Shown: positions 52,301 to 61,523, counted from the first letter of the stretch. The stretch is 64,000 bases of DNA from Ferrimonas sp044433165 (GCA_044433165.1 JAWXTX010000001.1:8692-72691), one strand, 5' to 3'. Notes: generated by a model not told the origin, from the letters alone. Numbers and translations: made by a program.

Positions 52301-53796
52301 TGGCCAGAAAGTACGGCAATGGGGGTGTCATCGCCCATCGAACCAACCGCTTCTGCGCCACCTTGTGCTAATGGCCAGATGATCTCACGCAGCTCTTCAC
52401 GGCTGAGGTTAAACAGCTTTTGGTATTGCGACAGCGTGCCTTCATCCATGCTGGCTTGGCCGGTGGCGTACAGTTCAACCTGTTCAGCATCGATTAAGGT
52501 GCGGGCATTGACCTTCATCCATTCACCATAAGGATGGCGATTTTTTAAATCCTGATCAATCTCAAAAGAGGTGAGTAATTTGCCGGTATAGGTATCTAAA
52601 ACCAGCAGCTCTCCGGGGCCAACACGGCCTTTTTGAACTACCTCATCTGGGGCGTAATCCCAGATCCCAATTTCAGAGGACAGGGTTAGCAAGCGATCTT
52701 TGGTGATGGTAAAGCGGGCAGGGCGCAGGCCATTACGGTCCACCGCACAGGCGGCGTGGCGGCCATTGGTTAAGACCACGCCAGCAGGGCCATCCCATGG
52801 CTCCATATGCATGGAGTTAAAGTCATAAAAGGCTTTGAGATCGTTATCCATTTCTGGATTTGATTGCCACGCTGGTGGGATCAGCAAACGCATGGCGCGC
52901 TTGATGTCCATGCCGCCGGCTAGCAGTAATTCCAGCATGTTATCGAGGCTGGATGAATCCGAGCCGCTTTGGTTCACAAAAGGCGCGGCATCTTGTAAAT
53001 CGGGGATCAACGGCGTTGCAAATTTATATTGGCGCGCTTCTGCCCACTGGCGATTACCAGCAATGGTGTTAATTTCGCCATTGTGAGCTAAGTAGCGGAA
53101 CGGCTGCGCCAGTTGCCAACGAGGCTGAGTATTAGTTGAAAAGCGTTGATGAAATAAACAGATGGCGCTTTTCATGCGCAGATCGGCCAAATCAGGATAG
53201 AAGGCTGGCAGATCTTTTGGCAGGGTGAGTCCTTTGTAAACCACGCTGGTACCCGACAGACTCGAGACGTAGAAGTCAGGATCGTCGCTGAGCGCTTGTT
53301 CAATTCGGCGGCGTGCCATGTATAACCGGCGTTCGAGATCTTTGCTGCGCCACCCCACAGGGGCGTTGATGAACGCTTGCCACATGGCGGGTACGTCTTG
53401 GGCGGCAATTTCCCCCAATGCCTCCGCATTGGTGGGCACTTCTCGCCAGCCAAGCAGGGTTAAGGTTTCCCGCTCCAATTCGTTTTTAATGATGTTCTTG
53501 GCGTGCGCTTGGCGTACCGGATCATGGCTCAGCATGAGCATGCCAATGGCGTATTTACTGGATAAGCGCCATTGTTGCTCTTGGGCAATGTGTTCAAAGA
53601 ACTCATGAGGTTTGGCCATCAATAAGCCGCAACCATCGCCGGTTTTGCCATCGGCGCCGACGGCACCGCGGTGTTGGAGGCGATCTAATGCAGCAATGGC
53701 AGTGCGAACCACACGATGGCTGCCTTCGCCCTCCATATGGGCAATCAAACCGAAGCCACAATTTTCGCGTTCGAACTGTGGTTGTAAAAGGCTCAT
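49342..53796 (-). CDS. gltB: Glutamate synthase large subunit (GltB)
   Basis: 1484 residues from the ATG at 53796, set by the strong GGAGGA site nearby; a 20-codon upstream extension is not conserved. The class II amidotransferase nucleophile is Cys13 (NCGFGLIAH), exposed after propeptide removal. Then come the central and FMN domains (GALGPEAHEALA, EGGEDPRRLNGPG, VSGYDGGTGASPL), the 3Fe-4S cysteines C-x5-C-x4-C (CKYLRICHLNNC), and the C-terminal GXGXG beta-helix (GATGGRLFASGQAGERFAVRNSG in parts). Makes glutamate from glutamine and 2-oxoglutarate with GltD. Confidence 0.98.
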   Translation of the reverse strand: MSLLQPQFERENCGFGLIAHMEGEGSHRVVRTAIAALDRLQHRGAVGADGKTGDGCGLLMAKPHEFFEHIAQEQQWRLSSKYAIGMLMLSHDPVRQAHAKNIIKNELERETLTLLGWREVPTNAEALGEIAAQDVPAMWQAFINAPVGWRSKDLERRLYMARRRIEQALSDDPDFYVSSLSGTSVVYKGLTLPKDLPAFYPDLADLRMKSAICLFHQRFSTNTQPRWQLAQPFRYLAHNGEINTIAGNRQWAEARQYKFATPLIPDLQDAAPFVNQSGSDSSSLDNMLELLLAGGMDIKRAMRLLIPPAWQSNPEMDNDLKAFYDFNSMHMEPWDGPAGVVLTNGRHAACAVDRNGLRPARFTITKDRLLTLSSEIGIWDYAPDEVVQKGRVGPGELLVLDTYTGKLLTSFEIDQDLKNRHPYGEWMKVNARTLIDAEQVELYATGQASMDEGTLSQYQKLFNLSREELREIIWPLAQGGAEAVGSMGDDTPIAVLSGQVRSLYDYFRQQFAQVTNPPIDPLRERHVMSLSTCIGKEQNPFNETYGLANRVLLQSPVLLYSDFQQLRSLDNEHFRSELISLSYDPQEGLKTAIERICLQAQQAASGGATMVILSDRHISAEQLLIPAAMAVGAVQRNLVVNQLRCDANIIVETGSARDPHHFAVLLGFGATAIYPYLAYESLAALAQQQQQGHQLRELQLKYRTGLDKGLLKILSKMGISTVASYRCAHLFEAIGLADEVVALCFHGVTNRIKGANFEDIEADQAQLHQHAFQRHQPLRHGGLLKFVHGGEYHCFNPDVVQQLQQAVNHQDAAAWARYRTLVDERPVATLRDLLNVDTRAAEPLDETQVEGVEKLFWRFDTAAMSVGALGPEAHEALAIAMNRLGGHSNSGEGGEDPRRLNGPGNSRIKQVASGRFGVTAAYLMSADVIQIKVAQGAKPGEGGQLPGDKVSAEIASLRYSRPGVTLISPPPHHDIYSIEDLAQLIFDLKQINPKARISVKLVSEPGIGTIACGVAKANADMITVSGYDGGTGASPLTSIHYAGSPWELGLAEVHQALVANNLRHKVMLQVDGGLKTGLDVIKGALLGAESFGFGTAPMVALGCKYLRICHLNNCATGVATQDNRLRERHYHGTPEKVMQFFQFIAADVRQWLVALGVTEFNHIIGRSDWLRQLPGQTGRQQRLDLAPIMHRAIASKRTSVFNTIRNHPDDQGLANQQMLALALEAVQNGSGGAFCMTLNNTDRSIGATLSGHIAQRWGNQGMAATPIEFYFQGTAGQSFGVFNVGGLKLTLSGDANDYVGKGMTGGELVVRTPEGVAYDSHESVIIGNTCLYGATGGRLFASGQAGERFAVRNSGAVAVIEGCGDNGCEYMTGGVVVILGKTGVNFGAGMTGGFAYVFDQHNDFERRLNGELVELMSVTEPMVQHHLKQLLQAHLENTGSARAADILADLTHWLPRFKLVKPKTSQIQELLSLSTQQTITVQAS

Positions 53797-53874
53797 AGAG
53801 GATCCTCCGCCTGCTGTGTTTGCTTCTTTTATCCCTGTCACATCGACGCATATCACTATGCAATAGGACGGCTT

Positions 53875-53903
53875 AAATTACTGGCCGAGTAAAACGTGGT
53901 CAA
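53875..53903 (-). promoter_or_regulatory. Candidate gltBD promoter
   Basis: Read leftward, TTGACC (53898-53903) and TAATTT (53875-53880) are exactly 17 bases apart, giving a leader of about 70 bases. The -35 is strong (5/6); the -10 is weak, as expected for an activator-dependent promoter. Confidence 0.45.
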
Positions 53904-53919
53904 CTGAGGCAAGGCGTTA

Positions 53920-53938
53920 TGATAACTGGGGATTATCA
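53920..53938. promoter_or_regulatory. Dyad TGATAA-N7-TTATCA upstream of the gltBD -35 box
   Basis: A perfect six-base inverted repeat with seven-base spacer, 17 bases upstream of the candidate -35. The place suits an activator. Which regulator (for example Lrp or Nac types) is not readable. Confidence 0.4.
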
Positions 53939-54075
53939 GATATATCGGTAGGCTCGTACGCAATGTAGGGGGGTCTTTGCGTCACTAAAATGGCGTGAAT
54001 ACGCGCCCTTGCTGATGGCTTTATTGTATGTGACGGGAGCAAACAAATCGTGAACAAGCTCGCAACCTTGAACAA

Positions 54076-54113
54076 AAAAAGGGCATGCCTTGCCCCAAAA
54101 TAGTGCCTTTTTT
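54076..54113. terminator. Orphan bidirectional terminator-like hairpin
   Basis: AAAAA-GGGCA and TGCC-TTTTTT pair with one G-T wobble; GGGCA/TGCCC makes an alternative small stem. Genes on both sides point away from it, so it ends an unidentified short transcript or insulates the two promoters. Confidence 0.6.
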
Positions 54114-54233
54114 ATCGCTTAATAATTGCTGTTTATTCTTTTTAGGGTGCGACCTTGCGTGATCTGGATCGCCTTACCGCTGGGCGAGTTCTGGTAGAGT
54201 TGCGCGCTTTTCGGCCGTTACAGAGTGTGGTTC

Positions 54234-55166
54234 ATGGGCTTAGATAAATACGTATATACCCTCGGCCGTTATATGACGCAGCGCTACGGCAGCAAGATCC
54301 ATAAGCTGACCATTGATGCGGCGTTTACCTGCCCGAACCGCGATGGCAGTTTGGGCCGTGGCGGCTGTACGTTTTGCAATGTGTCCTCGTTCAGTGCCGA
54401 GCATGGCAGTAATGCTTCCGTGGCAGAGCAGTTGCAGGCAGGAAAAGCGCGGCGTGGTGGTCAACATAAGCGCTATATGGCTTATTTTCAGGCCTACACC
54501 TCTACCTATGATGAATATCAGGTACTCAAAGCCAAATACCAGCAAGCGCTGGATGTCTCTGACATAGTGGGCTTATGCGTGGGAACGCGGCCAGATTGCG
54601 TTTCGGATGAGGTGCTGGAATTGCTGGTGAGCTACCAGCAGCAAGGGCTGGAGGTGTGGCTCGAACTGGGGTTGCAAACCGCTCACGATGACACCTTAAA
54701 GCGGATTAATCGTGGCCACGATTTTGCCGCTTATGTTGATACAGTTCAACGTGCGCGCCAAGTGGGCATTAAAGTGTGCACGCATTTGATTTTAGGGTTA
54801 CCGGGGGAAACCCCTGAACACGCTCATCAAACCTTGGATCGCGTTTTAGCGGTGGGGGTTGATGGCTTAAAGCTGCATCCATTACACGTGGTGGAAAACA
54901 GCACCATGGCCAAACAGTGGCAAGCAGAGCGATTGCCATTGTGGCCGCTGGCGCGCTATGTGGAGACCGTTGGCGCGCTGATCCGCCACACGCCTCCGAC
55001 GGTGGTGTTTCATCGGGTTAGCGCCTATGCGCGGCCACCTGAGTTATTAGCACCGGATTGGTGTGCCGATAAATGGCTGGCGATGAATGCGATTGTGGCG
55101 GACTTGGCCGAGCATGGTGGCCAAGGCACGGCGCTGACTGAACGGGCGCCATCGGTAAATTGTTAA
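54234..55166 (+). CDS. yhcC: Radical SAM protein YhcC (TIGR01212 family)
   Basis: 310 residues. Radical SAM enzyme; the cluster cysteines are C33, C45 and C48 in FTCPNRDGSLGRGGCTFC, a longer spacing (C-x11-C-x2-C) than the classical CX3CX2C and characteristic of this family. Conserved blocks YFQAYTSTY, VGLCVGTRPDC, WLELGLQTAHD and LKLHPLHVV match E. coli YhcC, which in E. coli is also encoded near gltB. Its substrate is not firmly known. The Met at 54234 is chosen by homology to the YhcC start; an in-frame codon at 54225 is possible and the ribosome site is weak. Confidence 0.93.
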   Translation: MGLDKYVYTLGRYMTQRYGSKIHKLTIDAAFTCPNRDGSLGRGGCTFCNVSSFSAEHGSNASVAEQLQAGKARRGGQHKRYMAYFQAYTSTYDEYQVLKAKYQQALDVSDIVGLCVGTRPDCVSDEVLELLVSYQQQGLEVWLELGLQTAHDDTLKRINRGHDFAAYVDTVQRARQVGIKVCTHLILGLPGETPEHAHQTLDRVLAVGVDGLKLHPLHVVENSTMAKQWQAERLPLWPLARYVETVGALIRHTPPTVVFHRVSAYARPPELLAPDWCADKWLAMNAIVADLAEHGGQGTALTERAPSVNC

Positions 55167-55193
55167 GTGAAAAAGTGCGCTATTGAGTTATAA

Positions 55194-55219
55194 AAAACGG
55201 GAGCTTAAGCTCCCGTTTT
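55194..55219. terminator. Bidirectional terminator between yhcC and the CpdB-like gene
   Basis: AAAACGGGAGCTTAAGCTCCCGTTTT is a near-loopless perfect palindrome with A/T-rich ends, between convergent genes. Confidence 0.9.
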
Positions 55220-55258
55220 GGTTGTTAGTACTTTGAGTTGAGCGCTGACAATGGCGCG

Positions 55259-57352
55259 TTACGGTGCGCGAAAATCGATTTGGTACTGGGCAAACCCTTG
55301 GCCATCGTCGCCGATACGCGTCATCGGCCAGCGTTGGTTGGTGGCAATAAACTCGGCCGCTAAGGCGCTGTCTTGCGTATCAACAATCACCACCGCTGGG
55401 GAGCCTTTGGGTAGGGCTTTTAATTGCCAGTTGCCATCGGCCTGCGCATTAACGGTTTTACCATCAGCGCTTTGGGTACGGATGTAAGCCACCAGTGCTT
55501 CGCGATTGGTTTCAGGAAATTCTTGTACTACGTGCGCGGCTCCCGTACCAGCAAAGGTGCCACCAAACGCGCGGTAGTTATTGGTCACAATAATAAACTG
55601 CTGCTGGGCAAAGGCATCGCCTTGGAGGGTTTGTCCGGCGGCGTTATAGCTTAAATCCACAATACGGCCAATGGGGTTTGCCACCGTTTGGCAATTGTTA
55701 TCGGTGTATTTGGGGGCTTGGGTGACATCAATTTGGTAATTTACCCCCTCTAATACATCAAAGTTAAAGGTTGGGAAGGTCCAATTGATCAGCTCTTGCG
55801 GCTCGCTGCTTTGTGGATCAATGGTGTTGTATTGCAGCGCAGCGCATTCCAGCCAGTCGCGCACTTGAGCGCCAGAGGCTTTGACGGCCACAACGGTGTT
55901 GGGGTACAGGTAGAGATCGTTGGCGTTTTTATAGCTCAGTTCACCCGCAGGTACTTGCACATAAGCCTCACTGTCGCCCGCACTGGCACGACGGCCACCG
56001 GCTTTAAATGGCGCAGCCGCCGACAGAATCGGCAGTTGTTGGTAAGCGGGGTCAAGCTGAGTTTTCAGGTAGTCACGCTGCGCATCAGCCACAATTTGCA
56101 CACTGGCGTCATCTTGCACTAGGGCTAAGAAGCTGTACATATCGACGTTGGCACGGCCAATGGGGGCATTGAGGTATTCTCGCGTGGCGTTATGCTCCGC
56201 TGCCACGGTTTGATGAATGCGCGTGATCTGCGCTTGATTGGCCATGACATCTGCGGTTGGTTGATTTTGCTGTTGCACACGTTCAAAAATCGGCCGCACC
56301 TTACTGACGCCATCAATCACTTTCCAGTGGCCATTACGCTGCTCTAAGGTCAGATCAATTTGGCCCAAATTATCGCCCCAACGCCCAGGCATTACCGCTG
56401 GAATGCCATTAATTAACCCTTTTTCTAAGTCTAATTTGTGGCTTTGGGCTTGCTCGGTAAAGTGGGCGCTTGGGAACACCGAGTGAGAGTGGCCAAATAA
56501 GATGGCATCAATGCCCGCCACTGTTGTGAGCCCAAAGGTGGCATTTTCCGCCTCAATATCGCGAGGGTTAATGGCCGAGCCAATGCCAGAGTGCGGAATG
56601 GCAATGATGATGTCTGCGCCTTCGGCCTTCATCAACGGCACTAAGTTTTGAGCCGACTCAACAATGCCTTCAACGCTGACGCGGCCGGCAATGTTGGCGC
56701 GATCCCACACCATAATTTGTGGTGGTACAAATCCGATATAGCCGATGTTAATGGTATGGGTGTTTCCTTCGCTGTCGATCACCGAGTGGGGAATAATTTG
56801 GTAAGGCGCCACCAAATAATCGCCGGCTTGTTTATCACCAAAGCAGTTATCAATGGCGCAGCGAACATTGGCACTGATGTAGGGGAAATCCGCGCCTTGC
56901 ACCGCTTGATAAAGGAATTTTAAACCGTAGTTAAACTCATGATTGCCCAAATTACCCACAACATAATCAAGGGTGTTCATCGCCTTATGAACCGGGTGTA
57001 CTTCAAAATCGGCGTTGTTGTATTTGGCCGCGAAGTAATCGCCCATGGCGGAGCCTTGAATGAGATCGCCGTTGTCTACCAGCACCGAATTTTGCACTTC
57101 GCTGCGGGCGGTGGCGATCACCGCGGCAACACGCGCTAATCCCACTGTAATATCGGGTTGGTCGAGGTAGTAGTTGTAATCCATTACATTGGCGTGCAGA
57201 TCAGCGGTTTCTAAAATGCGCAGCGTGGTGGTAATGGGCGCATCCGCATCAAGGCCGGCATCGCCGGTTGCCGTAGGCGAGGTGGGATTACAACCACTGA
57301 TAAGCGCAGCGGTTAATAGCGATAGGCAAGAGCGTAACATCATGGTTATCAT
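55259..57352 (-). CDS. cpdB: 2',3'-Cyclic-nucleotide 2'-phosphodiesterase/3'-nucleotidase, lipoprotein form
   Basis: 697 residues. Hydrolyses 2',3'-cyclic nucleotides and 3'-nucleotides in the envelope so that nucleosides and phosphate can be taken up. Metallophosphatase motifs: ADLHANVMDYNYY (D-x-H), GNLGNHEFNYGL, and GHSHSVFP; the C-terminal 5'-nucleotidase domain begins near GRANVDMYSF. Unlike soluble E. coli CpdB it has a lipobox (LISGC, near residue 21), so it is probably membrane-tethered. Start uncertain between Met1 and Met4/5; no strong ribosome site. Stands alone between terminators. Confidence 0.88.
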   Translation of the reverse strand: MITMMLRSCLSLLTAALISGCNPTSPTATGDAGLDADAPITTTLRILETADLHANVMDYNYYLDQPDITVGLARVAAVIATARSEVQNSVLVDNGDLIQGSAMGDYFAAKYNNADFEVHPVHKAMNTLDYVVGNLGNHEFNYGLKFLYQAVQGADFPYISANVRCAIDNCFGDKQAGDYLVAPYQIIPHSVIDSEGNTHTINIGYIGFVPPQIMVWDRANIAGRVSVEGIVESAQNLVPLMKAEGADIIIAIPHSGIGSAINPRDIEAENATFGLTTVAGIDAILFGHSHSVFPSAHFTEQAQSHKLDLEKGLINGIPAVMPGRWGDNLGQIDLTLEQRNGHWKVIDGVSKVRPIFERVQQQNQPTADVMANQAQITRIHQTVAAEHNATREYLNAPIGRANVDMYSFLALVQDDASVQIVADAQRDYLKTQLDPAYQQLPILSAAAPFKAGGRRASAGDSEAYVQVPAGELSYKNANDLYLYPNTVVAVKASGAQVRDWLECAALQYNTIDPQSSEPQELINWTFPTFNFDVLEGVNYQIDVTQAPKYTDNNCQTVANPIGRIVDLSYNAAGQTLQGDAFAQQQFIIVTNNYRAFGGTFAGTGAAHVVQEFPETNREALVAYIRTQSADGKTVNAQADGNWQLKALPKGSPAVVIVDTQDSALAAEFIATNQRWPMTRIGDDGQGFAQYQIDFRAP

Positions 57353-57470
57353 CGTTTATTTGTGAGAATTCCAACCAAGAATAGCAAACTTGTCGGTTGT
57401 GATTGCACAAGACACGTAGCTTATGTGATTCATTTGGGGAAAGTAACGGTCGTCATGGGATTGTCATAAA

Positions 57471-57495
57471 AAAGCCATCGAAGTGTCGATGGCTT
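57471..57495 (-). terminator. Intrinsic terminator after lptG
   Basis: AAAGCCATCGA and TCGATGGCTTT stem, loop AGTG-like, with a T-run on the minus strand. It lies 25 bases after the lptG stop. Confidence 0.9.
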
Positions 57496-57519
57496 TGTGT
57501 TTATCGTGGCGGGTATGGC

Positions 57520-58587
57520 TTAGCGCCGACGTAAAAGCAGGATGGCGGCGAACGCAAATAAGCCGCTGGGTAACAGCGCCCCTAAAAAGGTGGGCAGTCC
57601 CATCACTAAGCTCATGGGGCCAAAAATCTCATTGGAGAGGTGAAAGCTAAAACCGGCAATCACCCCCATCAGTAACCGAGCGCCCATGGTGACACTGCGC
57701 AGTGGCCCAAAAATAAACGATAACCCCAGAATCATCATAACGGCGACCGTGATAGGCTGCGCCAATTTGCGCCATAGCGCCAATTGATAACGGGTCGCGT
57801 CTTGCTGGTTGGCGTCAAGATATTCGAGGTAGTCGAGTAATCCTGCGATTGATAACGACTCTGGTTTCACCGTCACTACATTGAGTTTGTTAGGGGTGAG
57901 GGTTGAGTACCAGAGCGCCTCTGATTGTTGTTGACGGCTGATTTGAGCTTCGGTGTAAGTGGTGTACGTCACCTGTTGCAATTGCCAAGCGTCTTGTTGG
58001 TATTGGGCTCGCTCTGCGTGAGTAACGTGACGTAAAACATGGCTGTCATCAAATTGATAGAGGGTGATCCCCACTAAACTGTCGGCATTAATGACCTCTT
58101 TGATGTTGACAAAATAGTCACCATCTTTGGCCCACGTGCCGCTTTGGCTAGCGGAAATTAAACTGCCGCCAGAGCGTTTTTTGGCAGCAAATTCTCGCGC
58201 GGTTTGCTCTGCTACGGGCGCAACATACTCGCCAATAAGCATGATACATAGCATTAATGGCAAAGCCGTTTTAAGAACCGACATGGCAATGTTCAAACGC
58301 GACAGCCCAGCGGCTTGCATCACCACGAGCTCCGAGCTTTGTGCTAACCCGCCCATGGCGATCAACGCTCCGAGCATGGCGGCGATAGGAAAGAACATTT
58401 CAATGTCTCTTGGCACCATAAACAGTACGTAGATCACCACATCCCAAGTGGTAAAGTCCCCGCGACCAGCCCAGCGCAATTTATCGACAAATTGGATTAA
58501 GCCCGACAGCCCTGTCAGGACGAACAGGGTTAATGTGGTGCTGGTAATGATATTACGGGCGATGTACAGATCCAGCAGCTTAATCAC
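57520..58587 (-). CDS. lptG: LPS export permease LptG
   Basis: 355 residues with six membrane helices, three at each end around a periplasmic beta-jellyroll (about 115-265). Permease half of the LptB2FG ABC exporter that lifts LPS from the inner membrane. Family features: start IARNIITSTTLTLFVLTG and C-terminal LGLSFIFGPLRSVTMGARLL (in parts). Overlaps lptF by eight bases. Confidence 0.96.
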   Translation of the reverse strand: MIKLLDLYIARNIITSTTLTLFVLTGLSGLIQFVDKLRWAGRGDFTTWDVVIYVLFMVPRDIEMFFPIAAMLGALIAMGGLAQSSELVVMQAAGLSRLNIAMSVLKTALPLMLCIMLIGEYVAPVAEQTAREFAAKKRSGGSLISASQSGTWAKDGDYFVNIKEVINADSLVGITLYQFDDSHVLRHVTHAERAQYQQDAWQLQQVTYTTYTEAQISRQQQSEALWYSTLTPNKLNVVTVKPESLSIAGLLDYLEYLDANQQDATRYQLALWRKLAQPITVAVMMILGLSFIFGPLRSVTMGARLLMGVIAGFSFHLSNEIFGPMSLVMGLPTFLGALLPSGLFAFAAILLLRRR

Positions 58588-59719
58588 GCGTTAGCCCCTT
58601 TGCGTTTTTCCAAAAACTCAATGTTTCAATGATTCTTCGGCCACTTGGGCGGCCTTTGGCAATTAAGCCCATGCCAATAATAAAGACGGTTAGATGAATC
58701 CACCACAGCCCCAATTGCATGGGAATACTGCCATTTTCTAAGGCCTTGCGGCCAGCCATCAACAACCCGAAATAGCCTAAATAAATTAACAGCGCAGGCA
58801 GCATCTTGGCGTATTTGCCCTGTCGCACATTCACCCGAGACATGGGCACGGCGATCAGAACCAGCAGTGGCAGCGTTAAAGGAATGGCGATGCGCCAATT
58901 TAATTCGGCTAACGCTTCGTTGCTGCCATCATCCAGCAGCTGTGGAATGGTATAGGCGCTCATTTTACGGCTGCCACTGCTGGCCTGCTGCTCTTGGATC
59001 TCCATCTCATACTCAGCAAAGAGCACTTGGCTGTATTCCAGCTCATTAATCACGCCGGAGATCCGCATTCCTTCACGTAAATGCAAGCGGCGAGAGCCAT
59101 CATTGGCCTCCGAAATAGCGCCTGCTTCGGCCATTACAATGGCCGTATTGGGGTTGTAGCCCTCGTCCTCTTTACTGAAATGGCTTGGTAGCTGAGCTAA
59201 AAAGACTTTTGACAGTTGCCCTTGCTGAATATTTTCCACGTAGACCACGGCTTGGCCATTGGCTGTGCGTTGAAATTGCCCCGGAGAAATGGCGCTGAGC
59301 CCCGCTTCTGCTTTGGCTTGCTCCAGCACTTGTTGTTGGCGTTCTTGTGCCCAAGGGGCAAGCAGCAATGATGAGCCTGCCGCAAGCAGCGCCATAATGA
59401 AGGCCAGCATGAGAGTAACGCGGGTGACGTACCATTCGGAGACGCCCACCGCATGCAAAACCGTCATCTCACTTTCTGCGTACATGCGTCCATGGGCGGT
59501 CATCACCCCTAAAAACAGCGAGAGCGGCAGGATTAGGCTCAGCAATTCTGGCAAGTTTAATAACAACAAGGTGGCCACTAAGCGCCCGGCGAATTGACCG
59601 TTAGTGGCGTCGGCGAGGATCTGCACGAATTGCTGCGAGACAAAAATAGTGAGCAAAACCGCCAATACGGCCATTTGCGATTTGAGCGCTTCTTTGAGCA
59701 GATACTTAAGTAAAATCAA
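58580..59719 (-). CDS. lptF: LPS export permease LptF
   Basis: 379 residues, same layout as LptG: three N-terminal helices, periplasmic domain (about 120-265), three C-terminal helices. MILLKYLLKEALKSQMAVL and ALPLSLFLGVMTAHGRMYAESEMTVLHA (in parts) are typical. Partner of LptG in the LPS exporter; translation coupled by overlap. Divergent from pepA across 229 bases of likely shared promoter region. Confidence 0.96.
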   Translation of the reverse strand: MILLKYLLKEALKSQMAVLAVLLTIFVSQQFVQILADATNGQFAGRLVATLLLLNLPELLSLILPLSLFLGVMTAHGRMYAESEMTVLHAVGVSEWYVTRVTLMLAFIMALLAAGSSLLLAPWAQERQQQVLEQAKAEAGLSAISPGQFQRTANGQAVVYVENIQQGQLSKVFLAQLPSHFSKEDEGYNPNTAIVMAEAGAISEANDGSRRLHLREGMRISGVINELEYSQVLFAEYEMEIQEQQASSGSRKMSAYTIPQLLDDGSNEALAELNWRIAIPLTLPLLVLIAVPMSRVNVRQGKYAKMLPALLIYLGYFGLLMAGRKALENGSIPMQLGLWWIHLTVFIIGMGLIAKGRPSGRRIIETLSFWKNAKGLTRD

Positions 59720-59948
59720 CGCGGAATGCTCGCTTGGTAATATAGTAATATCTCTGGAAACCGATGGTCATTACAGTAGACTGTCTGATCATATCGCGTA
59801 GACGCGGTTTTTCTTGGGTGTGGTAAGGCTTAAGCTGTCACCGCTTTATCGTTATCCGAGCGCATTGATGGCTCGGCACCCTTCTAACCAGCAAAAGACG
59901 CATTATCTAATACTATAAGCGTTTTGTCTTTAATAACCGGGAGATGCC

Positions 59949-61460
59949 ATGGAGTTCAGTGTTAAAAACGGCAGTCCAGAAAAACAACGCAGTGCCTGTA
60001 TTGTGGTGGGGGTATTTGAACCTCGCCGTTTATCAGCCGTTGGCGAGCAACTGGATAAAATCAGCGACGGCTACATCAGTAATTTATTACGCCGTGGCGA
60101 TTTAGAGGGAAAGCCGGGGCAAATGTTGATGTTGCATCAAGTGCCAAACATCCTCTCGGAGCGAGTATTACTGGTGGGTTGCGGTAAAGAGCGCGAACTG
60201 GATGAGCGTCAATATAAGCAAATCATCAGCAAAACCATTAATACCCTAAACGAGACCGGTTCGATGGAAGCGGTGTGTTTCTTAACCGAGTTACACGTCA
60301 AAGGACGAGACAGCTACTGGAACGTTCGCCAAGCGGTGGAAACCACCGAAGCCTGTTTGTATACCTTCGATGCCATGAAATCGAAAAAGGATGAAACACG
60401 GCGGCCATTACGTAAAATTGTGTTCAATGTCTCCAACCGCCGCGAATTAGCCACAGGTGAAAAAGCGATTGCCCACGGTTTGGCCGTCTCTCACGGCAGT
60501 AAATTGTGTCGAGATGTGGCCAATATGCCCCCCAACATCTGTAATCCGGCTTATTTGGCCAGCCAAGCACGGCAAATGGCGGAAAAGTTCGACAAACTCA
60601 AGGTGCGTACTCTTGGTGAAGAGCAGATGGCTGAATTGGGCATGCATGCCTATCTCGCTGTTGGTCGTGGCTCTGAAAATGAGTCCATCATGACGGTGAT
60701 GACTTACACCGGTGCGGCGGATCCGGAGGCGCGACCAATAGTACTGGTTGGCAAAGGGCTGACCTTTGACTCCGGCGGCATCAGCCTAAAGCCTGGCGAA
60801 GCCATGGATGAGATGAAGTACGACATGGGCGGTGCGGCTGGCGTATTAGGTACCATGCAAGCGCTTTGCGAGTTGGACTTAGGCATTAACGTTGTGGCCG
60901 TACTCGCGGGCTGTGAAAACATGCCAGATGGTAAAGCCTATCGCCCCGGCGACATTTTAACCACCATGTCAGGGCAAACCGTCGAGGTGTTAAATACCGA
61001 TGCCGAAGGGCGTTTGGTGCTGTGCGATGCCTTAACTTACGTTGAGCAGTTTGATCCCGAAATCGTCATTGATACTGCCACACTGACCGGTGCCTGCATT
61101 ATCGCGCTGGGCAAACACGCCTCTGGGCTGCTCTCTAACCACAACGGCTTAGCGCACGACTTAACCGCAGCGGGCGAAGCCTCGGGAGATCGCTGCTGGC
61201 GCTTACCGTTATGGGAGGATTATGCCGACCAATTGGAATCGCCTTTTGCCGACATGACCAACCTTGGTGGCCGAGCGGCTGGCACCATTACCGCAGGGCT
61301 GTTCTTATCCAAATTTGCCAAAAAGTACCATTGGGCTCATTTGGATGTGGCCGGCAGTGCTTGGAACAGTGGCGTGAATAAAGGATCCACCGGGCGGCCA
61401 GTGCCAATACTTACCCAATACTTATTGGGGCGTGCAGGCGAAGGCAATAGCGAAGCCTAA
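59949..61460 (+). CDS. pepA: Leucyl (cytosol) aminopeptidase PepA
   Basis: 503 residues (E. coli 503). M17 family two-metal aminopeptidase, active as hexamer; in E. coli it also binds DNA at carAB and in Xer recombination. The signature NTDAEGRLVL is present, with metal/active-site residues in LVGKGLTFDSGGISLKP and the MKYDMGGAAGV block. A CCGGGAG ribosome site lies just before the ATG. Two hairpins follow its stop. Confidence 0.97.
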   Translation: MEFSVKNGSPEKQRSACIVVGVFEPRRLSAVGEQLDKISDGYISNLLRRGDLEGKPGQMLMLHQVPNILSERVLLVGCGKERELDERQYKQIISKTINTLNETGSMEAVCFLTELHVKGRDSYWNVRQAVETTEACLYTFDAMKSKKDETRRPLRKIVFNVSNRRELATGEKAIAHGLAVSHGSKLCRDVANMPPNICNPAYLASQARQMAEKFDKLKVRTLGEEQMAELGMHAYLAVGRGSENESIMTVMTYTGAADPEARPIVLVGKGLTFDSGGISLKPGEAMDEMKYDMGGAAGVLGTMQALCELDLGINVVAVLAGCENMPDGKAYRPGDILTTMSGQTVEVLNTDAEGRLVLCDALTYVEQFDPEIVIDTATLTGACIIALGKHASGLLSNHNGLAHDLTAAGEASGDRCWRLPLWEDYADQLESPFADMTNLGGRAAGTITAGLFLSKFAKKYHWAHLDVAGSAWNSGVNKGSTGRPVPILTQYLLGRAGEGNSEA

Positions 61461-61477
61461 TCGCAGCCTAGGCTGTG

Positions 61478-61508
61478 GCACCATGGCTTAAGTTTGGCCA
61501 TGGTGCCC
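61478..61508 (+). repeat. Hairpin after pepA stop
   Basis: GGCACCATGGC and GCCATGGTGCC form a perfect eleven-base stem without T-run, 18 bases past the stop. It precedes the true terminator and may protect the mRNA end. Confidence 0.7.
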
Positions 61509-61523
61509 TTCGCAAATTCCATA

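Larger units (their letters stand above)
53797..54233. other. Intergenic region between divergent gltB and the radical SAM gene
   Basis: 437 bases without a gene. It holds a gltB promoter candidate (53875-53903), a perfect dyad TGATAA/TTATCA just upstream (53920-53938), and an orphan bidirectional terminator-like hairpin (54076-54113). Confidence 0.6.
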
